From positions 19,541,525 to 19,605,524 of the forward strand of contig NC_063446.1 in NCBI RefSeq assembly GCF_020379485.1: DNA of 64,000 bases. Direction: 5' to 3'. Source of the DNA: Brassica napus (lineage: Eukaryota; Streptophyta; Magnoliopsida; Brassicales; Brassicaceae). Shown piece by piece: positions 47,289 through 62,616 of this stretch; position 1 is the stretch's first letter; each line of letters opens with the position of its first letter. The notes beneath the pieces were generated by a model. It made no database searches and was not told where the DNA came from. It saw only the letters and a program-made list of their open reading frames with translations. A program made the position numbers and the translations under genes.

Positions 47289-47832
47289 GGAATTGTTATG
47301 ACTAAAGAGAATGAAGAGAGAATGAAGTGTGAATGATTTGAATGAGGAGGGGTTGTATTTATAGGAAATTGCTTACGGACCTCCGACGACTTTCCGACGG
47401 AATTCCGACGGATGTAAAGCAGTCCGTCGGAATTCCGTCGGTATTGTCCAATCTCAAACGGCTATACAACGGTCATATATATTTGTCGGCAACGGTCACA
47501 TGGTTCGTCGGAATTCCGTCGGATAATACCGACGGAATTCCGATGACATTCCTGTAAATCGGAATGTCGTCGGAAATTCGTCGGTATTTTCCGACGGAAT
47601 TTCGACGACTACAACGGTTACATTTTTTATCGGAATGTCGTCGAAAAGTCGTCGGAAAATTCCGATGAACCCTATTTCGTCGGAATTCCGTCGGAAATGG
47701 CCGACGGAATTCCGACGACTTAGTTTTTTTGGATTTGGTCGGAAATTTGTCAGTATTCCGTCACAAATATCCGACGACCTTGGTGTCCGTCGGAACCTCC
47801 GTCGGAATTCGGTGTGTTTTCTTGTAGTGTAC

Positions 47833-48220
47833 TCTCAAGTCGAGGAATTTGATAAGTAGTGTTTTATAGGTTTTTAAGGCTTTCATTTTAACCATTGTGT
47901 TTAATTATTGCATTTAAGCATTATTAGGGGTTGCATTAGTGCATTTTGCATACAAAGTTGCTGGAGTGCACAATAAAAGGTTTGGGAAAACATTTGAGGA
48001 CCAATCACGCACCATTTGAAAGATGTGGGGCCAAAGTCAAAGATTCATAAAATATGAGGACCAATCATGCAAATACTCAAAAGCTTATTTTGAGCAACTG
48101 TGAGCTCATATCGTTCGAAGGCTGAAGATCGGAATCGATTGGTTCGATTGGACAAAACCTAAGTCTTGTGAATGTGGATCAAGTTCTTTGAGAAATCCAG
48201 ATTGCTGGTGTGCTCGGTCT
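47833..48220. other. Non-coding flank between C3 and second copia element
   Basis: Contains GGACCAATCACGCACCATTTG and GGACCAATCATGCAAATAC, two imperfect copies of a short word, but no protein frame. It is continuous in origin with 62617 onward, because the copia element at 48221 inserted into GGTCT. It may belong to an older LTR element. Confidence 0.5.
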
Positions 48221-48929
48221 TGTAAAACATGATTTTACATGAACCCTAAAATATTTAACATCTAGACTAATCACATAATAGAATTATAAGAAGGTTTTTC
48301 GGAATACTTCGATTCATGACTGCGGAAATCTTCTTGAACGGTTATTATAATGGAAGATCATTTCATGAACTTTAAGTTGGAGTCAACCCTTCTCTCCCCA
48401 AGATGATCTCTTGATCTTTTAGTTGGAGTTAGATCTTCTCTCCCCTTGCCTACAACTTTTCTTTATGTGTTTCTCTTTAGATTTTCTTGATGTGTCTTTG
48501 TGATGGTCCAAAGAGCACTATATATAGGTGGGAGAGGGACCAAAAACTTTCTCACCAAGTCTTGATGACTTTCTTGGCAAGTTTCTTCTTTAATCTCAAC
48601 CATCCATCATGGTTGAGTAATGACAAGTGTTTAGTGTTCTAGAATCATTTATTTATACTATGAACTTGTTCTCCTTTGATGCATTGAACTTACTTTCATA
48701 TGCTTTACTACAATGACACATGTTTCATGAGTCACCAATTGAGAAACCTTCTAGAATCAATTATTTGTCCGTTACTTAATCATCAACATTAGAAACTAAA
48801 CTCCTTTAGTTACCATTTTATTGGTTACCAAGTATCATTAGGATTTAACAATCTCAATATAATTAAGTTTACCTAAAGACCACATAATGGTATAGAAACA
48901 TTCTCTTCCTAATGAGAATATTTCTAACA
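48221..48929 (-). repeat. 3' LTR of second copia element
   Basis: Runs TGTAAAACATG to TTTCTAACA on the plus strand. The next bases TTCTCCCACTTGG are the complement of a CCAAGTGGGAGAA polypurine tract. CTATATATAGG near 48516 is a promoter-like TATA on the element's strand. Confidence 0.92.
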
Positions 48930-51218
48930 TTCTCCCACTTGGTCGTTGGTATAACTTATTAACCGGCATTATTTGTTAAATCTTTCTTTTATTTGGTCAT
49001 CATAATTGTCTTAGCTAATCTAATAATCAATGAGAGTCATGGCGGGCACATATTATTTTGCAACATGATTCCTTCCATGCACTACGACACTGATTGCTAT
49101 AAAAGTTAGACCACAAGTAGGAGTTATCATTAGGGTCCCTTTTATGTCTTCTTTAAAGACTTATTCTGTAATCATTAATCCAACAACAATAATGTGTACA
49201 CACTTTGGAACCAGAATATAAAAGATTCAAAAGTCATTAAGAGCTCATATATTGTCAAATATATGCTAAACATAATCAAACAACTTTGATAGCTATCCAT
49301 TAGACCCATAATTTCTAGATTTTCTTTAATGTCTTTGGATATAAAGCTTTCGTAAACATGTCTATGACCATAAATTTAGTGCATATATGCATAATGACAA
49401 ACTTTTCTCTTTTGAAATCTTAGTTTAATTACATATATCAATCTTAATGTCAATATACTTGGAACCTTTAGATATCATGTCTTACTTACAAATATGATTG
49501 CCTATTTCATTATCACATAAAGAGTTGAACACTTACGGTCTCAAACTCAAAGATAATTTTGCAATCATAATTAACTTTATAAAAGCCTCATAAACTTGCC
49601 ACACACTCAGCCTCTTTATTCGATGTTTAAAGAAATTATAATTATAAGCCTTTCCTTAATAAGGTATCTCATTTGATGAGATACACATTGCTAAAATTGT
49701 AATGCTTAGAACTATTATATCCATTAAAATCTGAGTTTGAAAATCCAACCACATGTGGGTGTGTTGATTTCTTATATGTGAACAAGTGCTTCCTTATTTT
49801 CATTAGATATCTCAAAATTTATTTTCAGCTTTCATTTCTTTAAGTTCCATTTCATTATGCGGACATTGCTTAATAAGTGCTTCCTTATTTTCTTTCTGAC
49901 TATGAAGCCTATAGGTTGACGCATACAGACTTTTGTAAGTCACCATTAAGAAAAGACAATTCTTTCATTTGTAATGGAACTCAAGATCGTACTGAGCTAC
50001 CAAGGCCATGATAATTCTTATGGAGTCTTTTATAGACTCATGAGGAAAAGAATTCGTCTAATCTATGCCTTCCTTTCTATTGAAACCTTTGGCTACAAGT
50101 CGGGCTTTATGTCGTTCAATATTTCCATTAAAGTCAATTTTGGTCTTATAGATCCACACTCGACTAGTATGTTCTTAAGGTAATTGAACAACGTACCATA
50201 CTTCATTTTCAGCCATCGAGTTTACTTTATCCTTCATGGCATCAATTCATTTCTCGTAATTAACATCTTTTATGGCTCTGAATAAGAAACCAAATCTTTA
50301 ATATTAAATTCTACAGATTCTAATTGATAAAGTACCTATTGGAAATAGCAAATCAACTCATACAAGTAGATCTTCTTAATGCTTGTTCCTTTTTAACATC
50401 AAGTACTTAATCATTACTGGCAACCTTTTCATCATGGAGTATATGGTCATTCATTGGGTTTTACTCATTGTTAAACTTATTACAACATGAGAATTTCCAC
50501 CATTCATAACTTAGGATAACATGTTACTTATCCTAATTTCTTGAATGACCACTTCTTTAACTTTATGACTCCCACTAATGTTGCCATTCTTATAAAATCT
50601 GACATTATTGGTTTCTACTATCACGTACTATGGTTTGGACAATTTAACTTATATCTTTTAGATTTCTCAGGGTAACCTATAAAGAAACCACTGATCGTTC
50701 TGAAATCTTATTTCTTTTCATGTGGATTATATATTCTTGCTTAATTGGACATCTTCATACTTTGAGATGTCCCATACTAGGTCAGCAGCCTTTATGCAGT
50801 TCAAAAGGAGTCTTGAGAACTGCTGTACTGGTAACCTTATTCAAGATATAAAATGCAGTACATAATGCATCCATCCACAAGGATATACGTAAACTTTCAT
50901 AAACTCATTATGAACCTAACCATTTTCATAAGGTACATTTATGCCTTTCAGATACACCATTATGCCATGGAAAACCAAGCTGTATAATGATATAATTCTT
51001 AATATTTGGAGAAATTTGGCAATAAGTACGAGACATTGTCTCTTTTTATCATACTTGCCATAAATTTATTACTTTTATATGACCTTATGATTTTCACTTT
51101 TATATCTTATTGCCTCTCTACTTTAATTATGAATACTTGTAATGTATCCAAAATTGAGACTTTCATACAATAAATATACATAATAATAATGTGAATAATC
51201 ATCAATAAAGGTAATTGA
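48930..51218 (-). pseudogene. Decayed copia reverse transcriptase and integrase
   Basis: Read on the minus strand, about 49965-50175 gives [29 protein letters not shown] and DSIRIIMALVAQYDLEF, the N-terminal RT region of copia. About 50740-50990 gives degraded integrase (GISERHKCTL, WMDALCTAFYILNKVTSTAV, LKTPFELHKG). Stops and frameshifts are dense. Integrase lies before RT on this strand, as copia requires. Confidence 0.8.
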
Positions 51219-51627
51219 CACTACAGGAAAACACAAGTTTAGCGAGGAAACTTAATGAGGAAAACTAATCCTCGTAAATTTACGTCGACTTTACGAGAAA
51301 ATATAAAATCAACGTTATTTCCTCGTAAAATAACGACGAAATCATTTCGTCGTAAAGTCGATGTAATGTCACGTGGCTTTTACGAGGAAATACGCTTTCC
51401 TCGTAAACTCGACGTAAATGTAGCGTGTACTTTACGAGGAAATATTTTATATCTACTTAGCGAGGAAATTTTGAATCCACAAACTTTGTAGTTGTAACAC
51501 GTTTTTTCGGCAACCTAACTAAATTTCGTCGTAAATTCCTAGCAAAATTACAACTACCAGATTCAAAAATTTCCTATAAATATGGACGTTTGAACATCAT
51601 TTTAAACACACCAACAAGAAAAAAAAC

Positions 51628-54600
51628 GTGAAAGAAAAAAAAATATCGGGCTCCGGGAATATTTTTGAGTTGCGAAGGTGGATGTATATGCATAGAGATG
51701 CTAACGAGAGAGTGACGAAAGAATACCTTGCGGGACTGGAGACATTTATGCATCAAGCAGATTCCACACCGCTCGCCCAAGAAAGCGGTAAGATGTTCTG
51801 TCCTTGTCGGAAATGCAACAATTCGAAATTGGAAAATCGTGAAAATGTTTGGAAGCATTTATTGAATAGAGGTTTCACGCCAAATTACTATATCTGGTTT
51901 CAACATGGAGAATGTTATAATTATGATCAGAATGAAGCTAGTAGTAGTAATATCAATTTTCAGGAAAACCCGGTTGATCATCATTTGCATAATGAACATA
52001 GTTACCATCAGGAGGAGCAGATGGTAGATTATGATAGGGTTCATGATATGGTAGCTGATGCATTCGTAGCTCATGATGAAGGTGAAGAACCTAATATAGA
52101 TGCCAAAAAGTTTTATGAAATGTTAAATGCGGCGAATCAGCCACTTTACAGTGGTTGTAGAGAAGGTCTCTCTAAATTGTCGTTGGCTGCTAAAACGATG
52201 AATATTAAAATTGATCACAATCTACCTGAAAGTTGCATGAATGAATGGGCAGACTTGTTTAAAGAGTATTTGCCGAAAGACAATGTGTCTGCTGATTCTT
52301 ATTATGAGATTTAGAAACTGGTTTATAGTCTTGGGTTGCCTTCGGAGATGATAGATGCTTGCATCGAAAACTGCATGATCTACTGGGGAGATGATGAGAA
52401 GTTAGAAGAATGTCGATTCTGCAAGAAGCCACGATTCAAGCCGCAAGGATGGGGACGTAATAGGGTACTGTAACAAAGGATGTGGTACCTACCAATTACA
52501 GACAGATTGAAAAGATTGTACCAATCAGAGCAGACTGCTGGAAAGATGAGATGGCATGCCGAATATACTTAGACGGATGGTGAGATGACTCATCCATCAG
52601 ATGCAAGAGCCTGGAAACATTTTAACAAAGTACATCCGGATTTCGATAGAAATAGCTGGAATGTGTATCTCGGATTATGCACAGATGGATTTAGTCCATT
52701 CGGAAAGTCAAGGAGACAATATTCATTGTGGCCAGTATTTCTTACGCCATACAACCTGCCACCGGAGATGTGCATGCAATGGAAGTTGCTATTCTTGACC
52801 ATATTAATATCTGGTCCAAACCATCCAAAAAGGTCTCTGGGTGTTTTCCTACAACCACTGATAAAAGAGTTGAAGGATTTGTGGTCAATAGGGGAGAGGA
52901 CGTATGACTGCTCAACGAAGACGAATTTCACGATGCGAGCGATGCTTTTGTGGACCATAAGGGACTTTCCTGCCTATGGGATGTTGTCTGGATGGACTAC
53001 ACATGGGAGATTAGCTTGTCCATATTGTAATGGAACGACAAATGCGTTTCAACTGAAGTGGTAGGAAGACAAGTTGGTTCGATTGTCACCGTCGATTTCT
53101 TCCCATTGGCCATCCGTACCGAAGAAACAAGAAATTGTTTAGGCGTTGTGAGAGACACTCCTCCATATTTAACTGGACAACAAATTGAAGCGCAACTCGA
53201 TTACTACGGAGCTTTGGAAACAGTTCCCCGTGATGGTAATTGGCATGTCCCCGGTAATATGCATGATTCTTACGGTGTTCATCACAACTGGCACAAGAAG
53301 AGTATATTTTGGGAGTTGCCATATTGGAAGGATCTTCTTCTGCGCCACAACCTCGATATGATGCATATAGAGAAGAATTTCTTTGAGAACATCATGAATA
53401 CAATATTGAATGTCCCAGGGAAGACAAAAGACAACATAAAATCGACGTTGGACTTGCTGTATATTTTCTCAATAAGTGAGTTACATATAAAAAGCAATGG
53501 ACAAGTTCCCGTTCCGATATTCAGATTGGCTTCAGAAAAAAAGTCGGTGTTGTTCAACTGGGTGGCATCAGAAGTAAAGTTCCCCGATGGGTATGTTTCA
53601 AATCTCTCTAGATGTGTTGAAAAGGGTCAAAAGTTCTCCGGGATGAAGAGTCATGATTGTCATGTCTTTTTGCAACGACTACTTCCCTTTGCATTTGCGG
53701 AGCTACTTCCAACAAACGTACATGAAGCACTTGCAGGTAGTATATTATAACACAGTAATTTTATAATGGTTTAGTTTGCAATAATATATGACTAATAATA
53801 TGTTTAATTATTTTTGGAATATACAAGGTATTGGAGCATTTTTCATGGATCTGAGCACACGCACTCTTAAAGAAGAAGTCGTGGAATAGCTTCAGGAGAA
53901 CATTCTCATCTTATTCTGCAACTTGGAGAAGATATTTCCTCCGGGATTTTTTGACGTCATCCAACATCTAGCTGTCCACCTCCCATATGAGGCATTGCTT
54001 CGTGGACCTGTACATTACGGATGGATGTATCAGTATGAGCGAGCCATGAAATATTTAAAGGGAAAAACAAAGAACCTCGCAAAAGTTGAAGGTTCTATAA
54101 TTGCTGAAAGTTTGACGGAAGAAACTTCTCACTTTACATCGTACTACTTTGCGTCAAAAGTACGTACACGAAAAAGAGCTCCAAGAAGATATGATGATGG
54201 TAGTGTCCCGCCAACATATGCAGTTGCTGGTGTTCCAGACATCTTTAGCCAGATTGAGCGACTCGGTGGGAAATCAAAAGAGGTTTGGTGGTCGAGTGAA
54301 GAAGACGCTCATAGTACACACACCTATATTCTACTCAATTGCGATGATCCATTGATGCGTTATTTTGAAAGGTAACATATATGGACACTTCTAAACACAT
54401 ATAAGTATAAATTATATAATTACCAAAGATTAATTAATATAAAATGTGATTTTACAGCCTATTTGTTTCACAAGTCGAAGAAACATTCTCAGGTATATCC
54501 AGAAGTGACGTAGACAAAAGGAAAGATCAACACTTTATTAAATGGTTGAAGAATCACGTATTAACTCAAACTCTTAATTTTTTCAGGTCGATCAAACTTT

Positions 54601-55115
54601 TTTTTCATACATGATCTGTATTTCAACGTTCTCTTTATTTTTACAGGTTGATTATGATGACGATGCAGATTATCCTAAGTGGTTACACGAAGTAATTCAA
54701 TCTCCACTTGTAAAGGTCACCACATCACATATGTATTTCACACAAGGCTATACTTTTCACACATATGAGTATGGTAGACAGCGGACGACCAGTAACTATG
54801 GAATATGTGTGAAAGGGGAAACAGATTTCTACGGTATCTTGATGGATGAGAGAATCGGGAATAAATTGGTTAGCCATGATCAAAGTTACACATCGAGGAT
54901 GAATCACCAGTGGAGAAGAACCACCATTGCAAGAAGAACAGATAAATGAAGTCGAGGAACCTGAACAAGAAATTGATGACATCCTTCTCATTGATCCGCA
55001 TAATCATGAGTACGAAGATCTTATCGACGATGCCACGGACGAAGCTGTTGAAGACGAGTTTAATGAAAATGATGATTTTTCTAGTGATGACGAGAATGTC
55101 GATGTATCCGATTGA
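51628..55115 (+). pseudogene. TNP2-like transposase of C4, heavily damaged
   Basis: Exons 51628-53736, 53828-54371, 54458-54557 and 54647-55115, with splice sites equivalent to C2 and C3. Domains: Transpos_assoc (RRWMYMHRDANERV, CPCRKCNN), Transposase_21 (LCTDGFSPFG, FPAYGMLSGWTTHG, HNLDMMHIEKNFFEN), DUF4218 (LEKIFPPGFFDVIQH) and DUF4216. Lesions: TAG at 52312, TAA at 52471, TAG at 52570, a 2-base deletion near 53058, a further frame change near 53150, TAG at 53887, TGA at 54900, and loss of the centre of DUF4216 (GETDFYGIL jumps to SGINWLAMIK). The acidic tail is intact. TATAAATA lies near 51572. Confidence 0.88.
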
Positions 55116-55318
55116 TGTATTTATTTTTAATAAGATTGATTTTCAGACTTAATGCATGTGATTTGATGGATTTAATCATGAAAAACTATTTATATAATTT
55201 GATTTTGTGTAAGGTAATGGGAGTTTGTATTAGAAATAAGAGATTGAGATTATAAGTTAAGGAATTGTGGTTTTAGAATTTGGGGTTTGGAATGGAAAGA
55301 ATAGATTGAGGTTAAAGG

Positions 55319-56290
55319 GAAGATGGGTTTGGGGTTTGGAATATATGAAGTAGAAGATAAGGAAGATGGGGTTTTGGGGTTTGGGGTTTGGGGTCTTGGA
55401 TTTTAGGGATTTAAACATAATCCTTGTAATTTCCTCGTAAAATAACGACGAAATTAAAAAATAAAGAACGCGGGAGTCGTTAATTCCACGTAAGCCCTAT
55501 TCGTCGTAAAAAACTTGTAATAAGAAAACGCGAGCCTCGCTCATTCCTCGTAAATAAAAAAGCGGGCCTCTTTATTTCCTCTCTAATTTGATTAGTTTAT
55601 GGTATATTAGGTGGTTAGTGTAGGGAATTTAGATGCTGGAATCTATTTCCTCTCTTAACGACCAATTAGGGACTACCGTTGTAATATTTGAAAAAAAAAA
55701 GAAGAAAGATACTGGAATCACAGGTGGGAAGAAACAAGGCGAGACCTACGTAAGTCTAGCCTTGTCTCCGTCCACATGTGTTCCAGTATCTTTCTTCTCC
55801 TTCTTTTTTTTCAAATCTCTCTAATTTGAGAAGCAAACTGGTGAGTAATTATCTCTGATTTGGGAAGCAAATTGGTAAGTTTATCTTTGATTTGAGAAGC
55901 AAACTGGTGAGTATTTATAGGAAATTTCGAAAGGTTTTACGACCAATTAGCTTCGTCTCATTCCTCGTAAATAAAAAAGCGGGTCTCGCTAATTCCTCGT
56001 AAATGAAAGAGGACGTTACGAGGAAACCAAACGCGGGCCTCGCTAATTCCTCGTCAATAAAAACACGGGCCTCACGAGTTACTCGTTAAAGGGAAGATGG
56101 GTTTGGGGGTTGGAATATATGAAGTACAAGATAAGGAAGATGGGGTTTGGGGTTTCGGATTTTAGGAATTTAAACATAATCCTCATAATTTCCTCGTAAA
56201 ATAATGAGGAAATAACGGCGAAATTAAAAAATAAAGAGCGCATGAGTCGTTAATTCCACGTAAGCAGAAATCGTCGTAAAGACCTCGTAA
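55319..56290. repeat. 774-bp-spaced duplication between C4 genes
   Basis: AGATGGGTTTGGGG.. at about 55319 and 56093 starts two related segments of about 200 bp with AATTTAAACATAATCCT and TTTCCTCGTAAAATAA. The first copy is followed by TAGGTGGTTAGTGTAGGGA near 55610, also found in the TNPA-like intron 1 near 56570, so the leader region has been partly duplicated. Both copies contain TTCCTCGTAAA-type motifs. Confidence 0.75.
55687..55815. repeat. Long near-perfect hairpin
   Basis: Left arm 55701-55745 (starting GAAGAAAGATACTGGAA, ending ACAAGGCGAGAC) pairs with right arm 55754-55797 (GTCTAGCCTTGT..TTCCAGTATCTTTC) around an 8-base loop, extended by AAAAAA/TTTTTT flanks. About 45 bp per arm with a few mismatches. 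It could be a small foldback MITE or a small-RNA precursor-like hairpin. Confidence 0.85.
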
Positions 56291-56517
56291 CCGGAAAACG
56301 CGGACCTTGCTATTTCCCCATAAAATAAAAACATGGGCCTTGCTATTTCCTCGTAATTTAACCTGGGTTTTACGAGGAAACAAAACGCGAACCTTTGTAA
56401 TTCCTCGTAAATTTACAAGGAAATTACGAGGATATCTAATCTCTTATATATACTCGCGAGCGCTCACACTTTCATTTCGTCTCAACTTCTTCTCCACTTC
56501 CTCTCTATTTCGTAGCA

Positions 56518-58451
<1,934 letters not shown>

Positions 58452-59032
58452 TCCTTTTTTTCCGGTTGTTGTATTATAAATTCAAAACTTATTTATATAT
58501 AAAATATTTTCGTATTGATTTTTATTTTAAATTATAATTTTATTAATAAATTAAATAATTTTAATTATTTTTAAATCATATTTTTAAATTCTGTAAAATA
58601 AAAAAAACGAAGTAAATTCGGAGCTAAATTGCGACTTATTTACGTGGAAAGTTTACGAGGAAATAACGAGGAAGGTTAAACGAGTATTTTACGAGGAAAT
58701 ACTTTCGAGGTATTTACGTGTATTTTACGAGGAAATAGTTTCGAGATATTTACGTGTAATTTACGAGGAACTTTTTTCGAGGTATTTACGAGGAAATATA
58801 ACGACCTCCTTACGTGGAATGATTATGTGGTCTTTACGACGAAATGATGCACTTCGTCTTTACGACAAAATCTTTTCCTCGCTAAGTTACGACGAATTGG
58901 CGAGGAAATATGCGTTACGACGAACGAGTGACGACGAAACGTGTTTCCTCGCTAATTCCTCGTAAAGCCTCTTTTACGACGAACTCACGAGGAATACCAC
59001 GATCGTTAATCTCATGTTTTTTTGTAGTGTGA

Positions 59033-59956
59033 ATTCTTTTCATCTCCAAAAGATAAAACGTCAAAGGGTCTACAAATATTTGTATGTATACTTTCAAGAA
59101 GCTTTGCATTTCTTGTGACTCATTTCTTAGTATGTATATTTTGCTTATCATTAATGCAATTTATACATATTTGTTGGCAAAATCAAGATTCACAATACTT
59201 CCATCTTTTACCAACCTTTAAATTCTTTTATTAAATATATATTCACCTCTTTTATGCCACAAGAGAAACTTATCATTAGTACATGTTTTATGCTTTAGTT
59301 TTCCTTTAATGTGCAGAATTAGATGTGTTTTAAGAGATTGATCGGCCAGTGTTACCTAATATCAGCCATCAACTAATATTCTTGAACCGAATCAATTAGG
59401 GTTCAAGAACAAATTAAAACAACCATCTCTTTAAGTCGATTTAAAAATCCAGTCATTAAGTTTTCTTAATAAAACTAAAACTTATATATAAATATTTCAA
59501 GTGTAAACTAAGTACTTCATTTTAATTCCCATAAGTACTTAGTTTACACTTGAAATTACGATTTTAATCATAAATAAATCATGCACATAATTAGTTACAT
59601 GTACATTAGCACCATTATCCATCCACCAAGTTTTAGAAGAAATTAAGAATAGATTCGAAAACTCCTACGGAACTTAAAAAGTTACTTTTTCGAACTATTT
59701 CTTCTTTTATCGCAATCTTTCTAAAAGAGTTCAGACTTTTTCATCTGTCATCTTTCTTTGCCTTTTTCCTCTCATTTACTTGATATCCATTACTTGATAA
59801 TCAACACATATATTTATTGAATACAATGCCAAGAAATTATGGTGCTCCTGTGGGTAGCAACCATATTTTCATCAATAATCATAGTATTCGAAAACATTTA
59901 TGAGTGATGTTTCGAACTACTCAGATTAAGTTATTTGTGGGTATACTTAATCCTCA
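59033..59956 (-). pseudogene. Decayed copia protease region
   Basis: On the minus strand near 59585-59640 the sequence reads KTWWMDNGANVHVTNYVH, a degraded form of the copia protease signature W-x-D-S-G-A. The remainder is AT-rich and too broken to assign. It lies between C4 and the solo LTR. Confidence 0.7.
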
Positions 59957-59961
59957 CAATA

Positions 59962-61440
59962 TGATAGACCATGGATTTTACTCACTTCTAGCCATGGTCT
60001 ATAAGTTTTTTAATATATATTTACTACTATATAGAGTCTATTTAGAGTATTTACAGGTTCATGTACGTTCTGGGGAAATATGGTGATTTTGGAGCCTTTT
60101 GAGGTGCAGAACTGCACCGACGCGTCAGATGTCCACCTATGGATGGAGACTTTCCCACAGTTATATTGAGCTCATATTTTGACAAAAGATAGATCTTTGA
60201 GTTATCTTTTCAATGTCACCGGTATAAGGTCAATCAGCATCATGTAGCAGAAGTTATGCATGTTTTACTGAAGAGTGGTCAGTCTTCCTCGCGAGAAGAA
60301 GCTGTCGAGAAGATGAAGGACAGTCGATCGATGTTGCAGCATTGGTGTCGGTCGACAATGATGCCAGAATATGGGGTGAGAATATTTTATGACCGCTGAA
60401 GCCCAGAAGCAACCCCAAATTACCAGAATACCCTTTGACGACCAGAAACTCTATTTATGTTATTTATAAGCCATTGTTGACGGCTACGCTATCTAAGCTT
60501 TATTTTATTCATAGTTCTAGGTGAGGAGAGAAGAGAGGAACTCCTTCAGAGTCCTCTTGGAACTCCATTGTTTTGGTTTTATTTATATTTTATGTTATTC
60601 ATCTATTCATCTATGATTTATGTGACAAACATCATGCATGAGTAGATCCACCTGCTAGGTTTAGGAATTTCTAGGGTTTTGAATGAGTTTCTGAATTATA
60701 TGACTGTTAGGATATCTGAAGATCTCTACATCAGGATAGCTTGTAATACTAGGATCTAGAGTAGTTGGAAAACCACGAGAGTGTGACTAATTGCTTGAAC
60801 CTAGAATCATAGGACAATTGAGAGGCACGAGAGTACAATCAATTAACGGAACCCGAATCCTGATGGATTAGATACCTAGGCGAATACGAGAGTTGGTCTA
60901 TGAATTTAGTTGAACATATTCGATCAGATCGATAACGCTTGCCTAAGGCAGCGTCGATCGACGCTTATACCATAGAATCGATCGACACTCAATCCGTAGC
61001 ATTGATCGACGCTCATACCATAGCATTGATCGATGCTCGATCTGTGTCAACATGCGAGAGCTGAAACAGTGAACTTAGTCAATAAATTAGACTTACAGCG
61101 AGAGCTGGTTGTCTTTTGCATTAGATATCGAGTTCTAGAATCAATCCTTAGCATCTATAGTTTAGATTTCTAATAACCTGAATGAAACCCTAAGTCTAGT
61201 AACCATCCTTCCATCAAACAACTCTTTGCCGAGCTGAACAGTTGTCTTGTTCAACTTGTTTACTGTTTACTGCTTTGCATATCTTTATTTACTCCTTTAA
61301 ACCTATTAGCCTAGCATAATCAAACTAATTAGATTTATTTGGTTCCCTAGCTCCCTGTGAATTCGATCCCTAAGTACTATAACTTGACATTTTATTTGAG
61401 AGAGTACAAATCACTCCTTAGGGTAATTTGAGTGATATCA
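59962..61440. mobile_element. Solo LTR, probably Ty3/gypsy, TSD CAATA
   Basis: 1479 bp from TGATAGACCATGG to GAGTGATATCA, with CAATA at 59957-59961 and 61441-61445. TGATA..TATCA ends and a terminal region with GAGAGAGTACAAATCACTCC are typical of large Brassicaceae gypsy LTRs. No internal region follows, so a full element was reduced by recombination between its LTRs. It contains short GATCGACGCT-type repeats near 60950-61055. Confidence 0.88.
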
Positions 61441-61445
61441 CAATA

Positions 61446-61917
61446 CAAACACTCTATAAGTTATTTGATCATATTTTGTGTATATAGTCTACTTGTGGGT
61501 AACTACTTATTACTCAAAATATCAAATACTTATTTGAACAATAATTTTCATTTCGCAAATCATTTTAGAATAAAGTCATTGTGGTGATTCTTTATCCTAA
61601 TTTTGCTCTTTATATGAAAATATTGTTTTATAAAAAAAATTATGCATAAATTATTTAATTTAATTTCTATACGATTTATGTATAGAAAAATTTATGCATT
61701 GATTAATTCTCATTTTAGAGATCGAAATAGAATACATACATATAATATATGATTCAAGATTTCCGAAAACTCTCATCGGTTTTAAACCGAAACTTAATCA
61801 TTATTTAGATCTAAAATTCATTACTTAAGTATAGATCTACTTTAATTCTATAAATCATAAATCTATTGCACTTTCCAGATTAGCTAGATGTTTATAACCA
61901 TTAGCTCTGATACCACA
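61446..61917 (-). other. Copia 5' untranslated/gag region and primer site
   Basis: AT-rich remainder of the second copia element between the solo LTR and its 5' LTR. It ends with the tRNA-Met primer complement AGCTCTGATACCA at 61903-61915. No gag frame is readable. Confidence 0.7.
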
Positions 61918-62611
61918 TGTAAAACATGATTTTACATGAACTCTAAGATCTTTAACATCTAGACTAATCATATAATAGAATTATAAGAAGGTTTTTCGGA
62001 ATACCTCGATTCATGACTGCGGAAATCTTCTTGAACGGCTATGATCATAGAAGATCATTTCATGAACTTTAAGTTGGAGTTAACCTTTCTCTCTCCAAGA
62101 TGATCTCTTGACCTTTTAGTTGGAGTTAGATCTTCTCTCCCCTTGCCTACAACCTTTTTATATGTGTTTCTCTTTAGATTTCTTGATGTGTCTTTGTAAT
62201 GGTCCAAATAGCACTATATATAGGTGGGAGAGGGACCAAAAACTTTCTCACCAAGTCTTGATGACTTTCTTGGCCAGTTTCTTCTTTAATCTCAACCATC
62301 CATCATGGTTGAGTAATGACAAGTGTTTAGTGTTCTAGAATCATTCATTTATACAACGAACATGTTCTCCCTTGATGCATTGAACTTACTTTCATATGCT
62401 TTCCTACAATGACACATGTTTCATGAGTCACTAAGTGAGAAACCTTCTAGAATCAATTATTTGTCCATTACTTAATCATCAACATTAGAAACTAAACTCC
62501 TTTAGTTACCATTTTATTGGTTACCAAGTATCATTAGGATTTAACAATCTCAATATAATTAAGTTTACCTAAAGATGAAACATTCTCTTCCTAATGAGAA
62601 TATTTCTAACA
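61918..62611 (-). repeat. 5' LTR of second copia element
   Basis: Same ends and layout as 48221-48929, with modest divergence and a short deletion near its right end (AAAGATGAAACATTC replaces a longer stretch). Confidence 0.92.
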
Positions 62612-62616
62612 GGTCT

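Larger units (their letters stand above)
39654..47829 (-). mobile_element. CACTA element C3, TSD TAC, nearly complete
   Basis: An En/Spm-type element of 8176 bp. It starts CACTACAAGAAAACA and ends TGTTTTCTTGTAGTG, with target duplications TAC at 39651-39653 and 47830-47832. Subterminal arrays of TTCCGACGGA/TCCGTCGGAA occupy about 39675-40110 and 47385-47815, and an internal array lies near 42865-43040 and 43390-43560. On the minus strand TNP2-like transposase (43582-47288) precedes a TNPA-like gene (40316-42870). It is the least decayed of the elements here: its transposase exon 1 is open over 688 codons. Confidence 0.95.

Noticed and set aside
49974..50183. Plus-strand 69-codon frame
   Set aside because: Antisense to decayed copia reverse transcriptase, which explains the sequence.
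62120..62338. Plus-strand 72-codon frame
   Set aside because: Lies inside the copia LTR, is antisense to the element, and has no matching protein domain.
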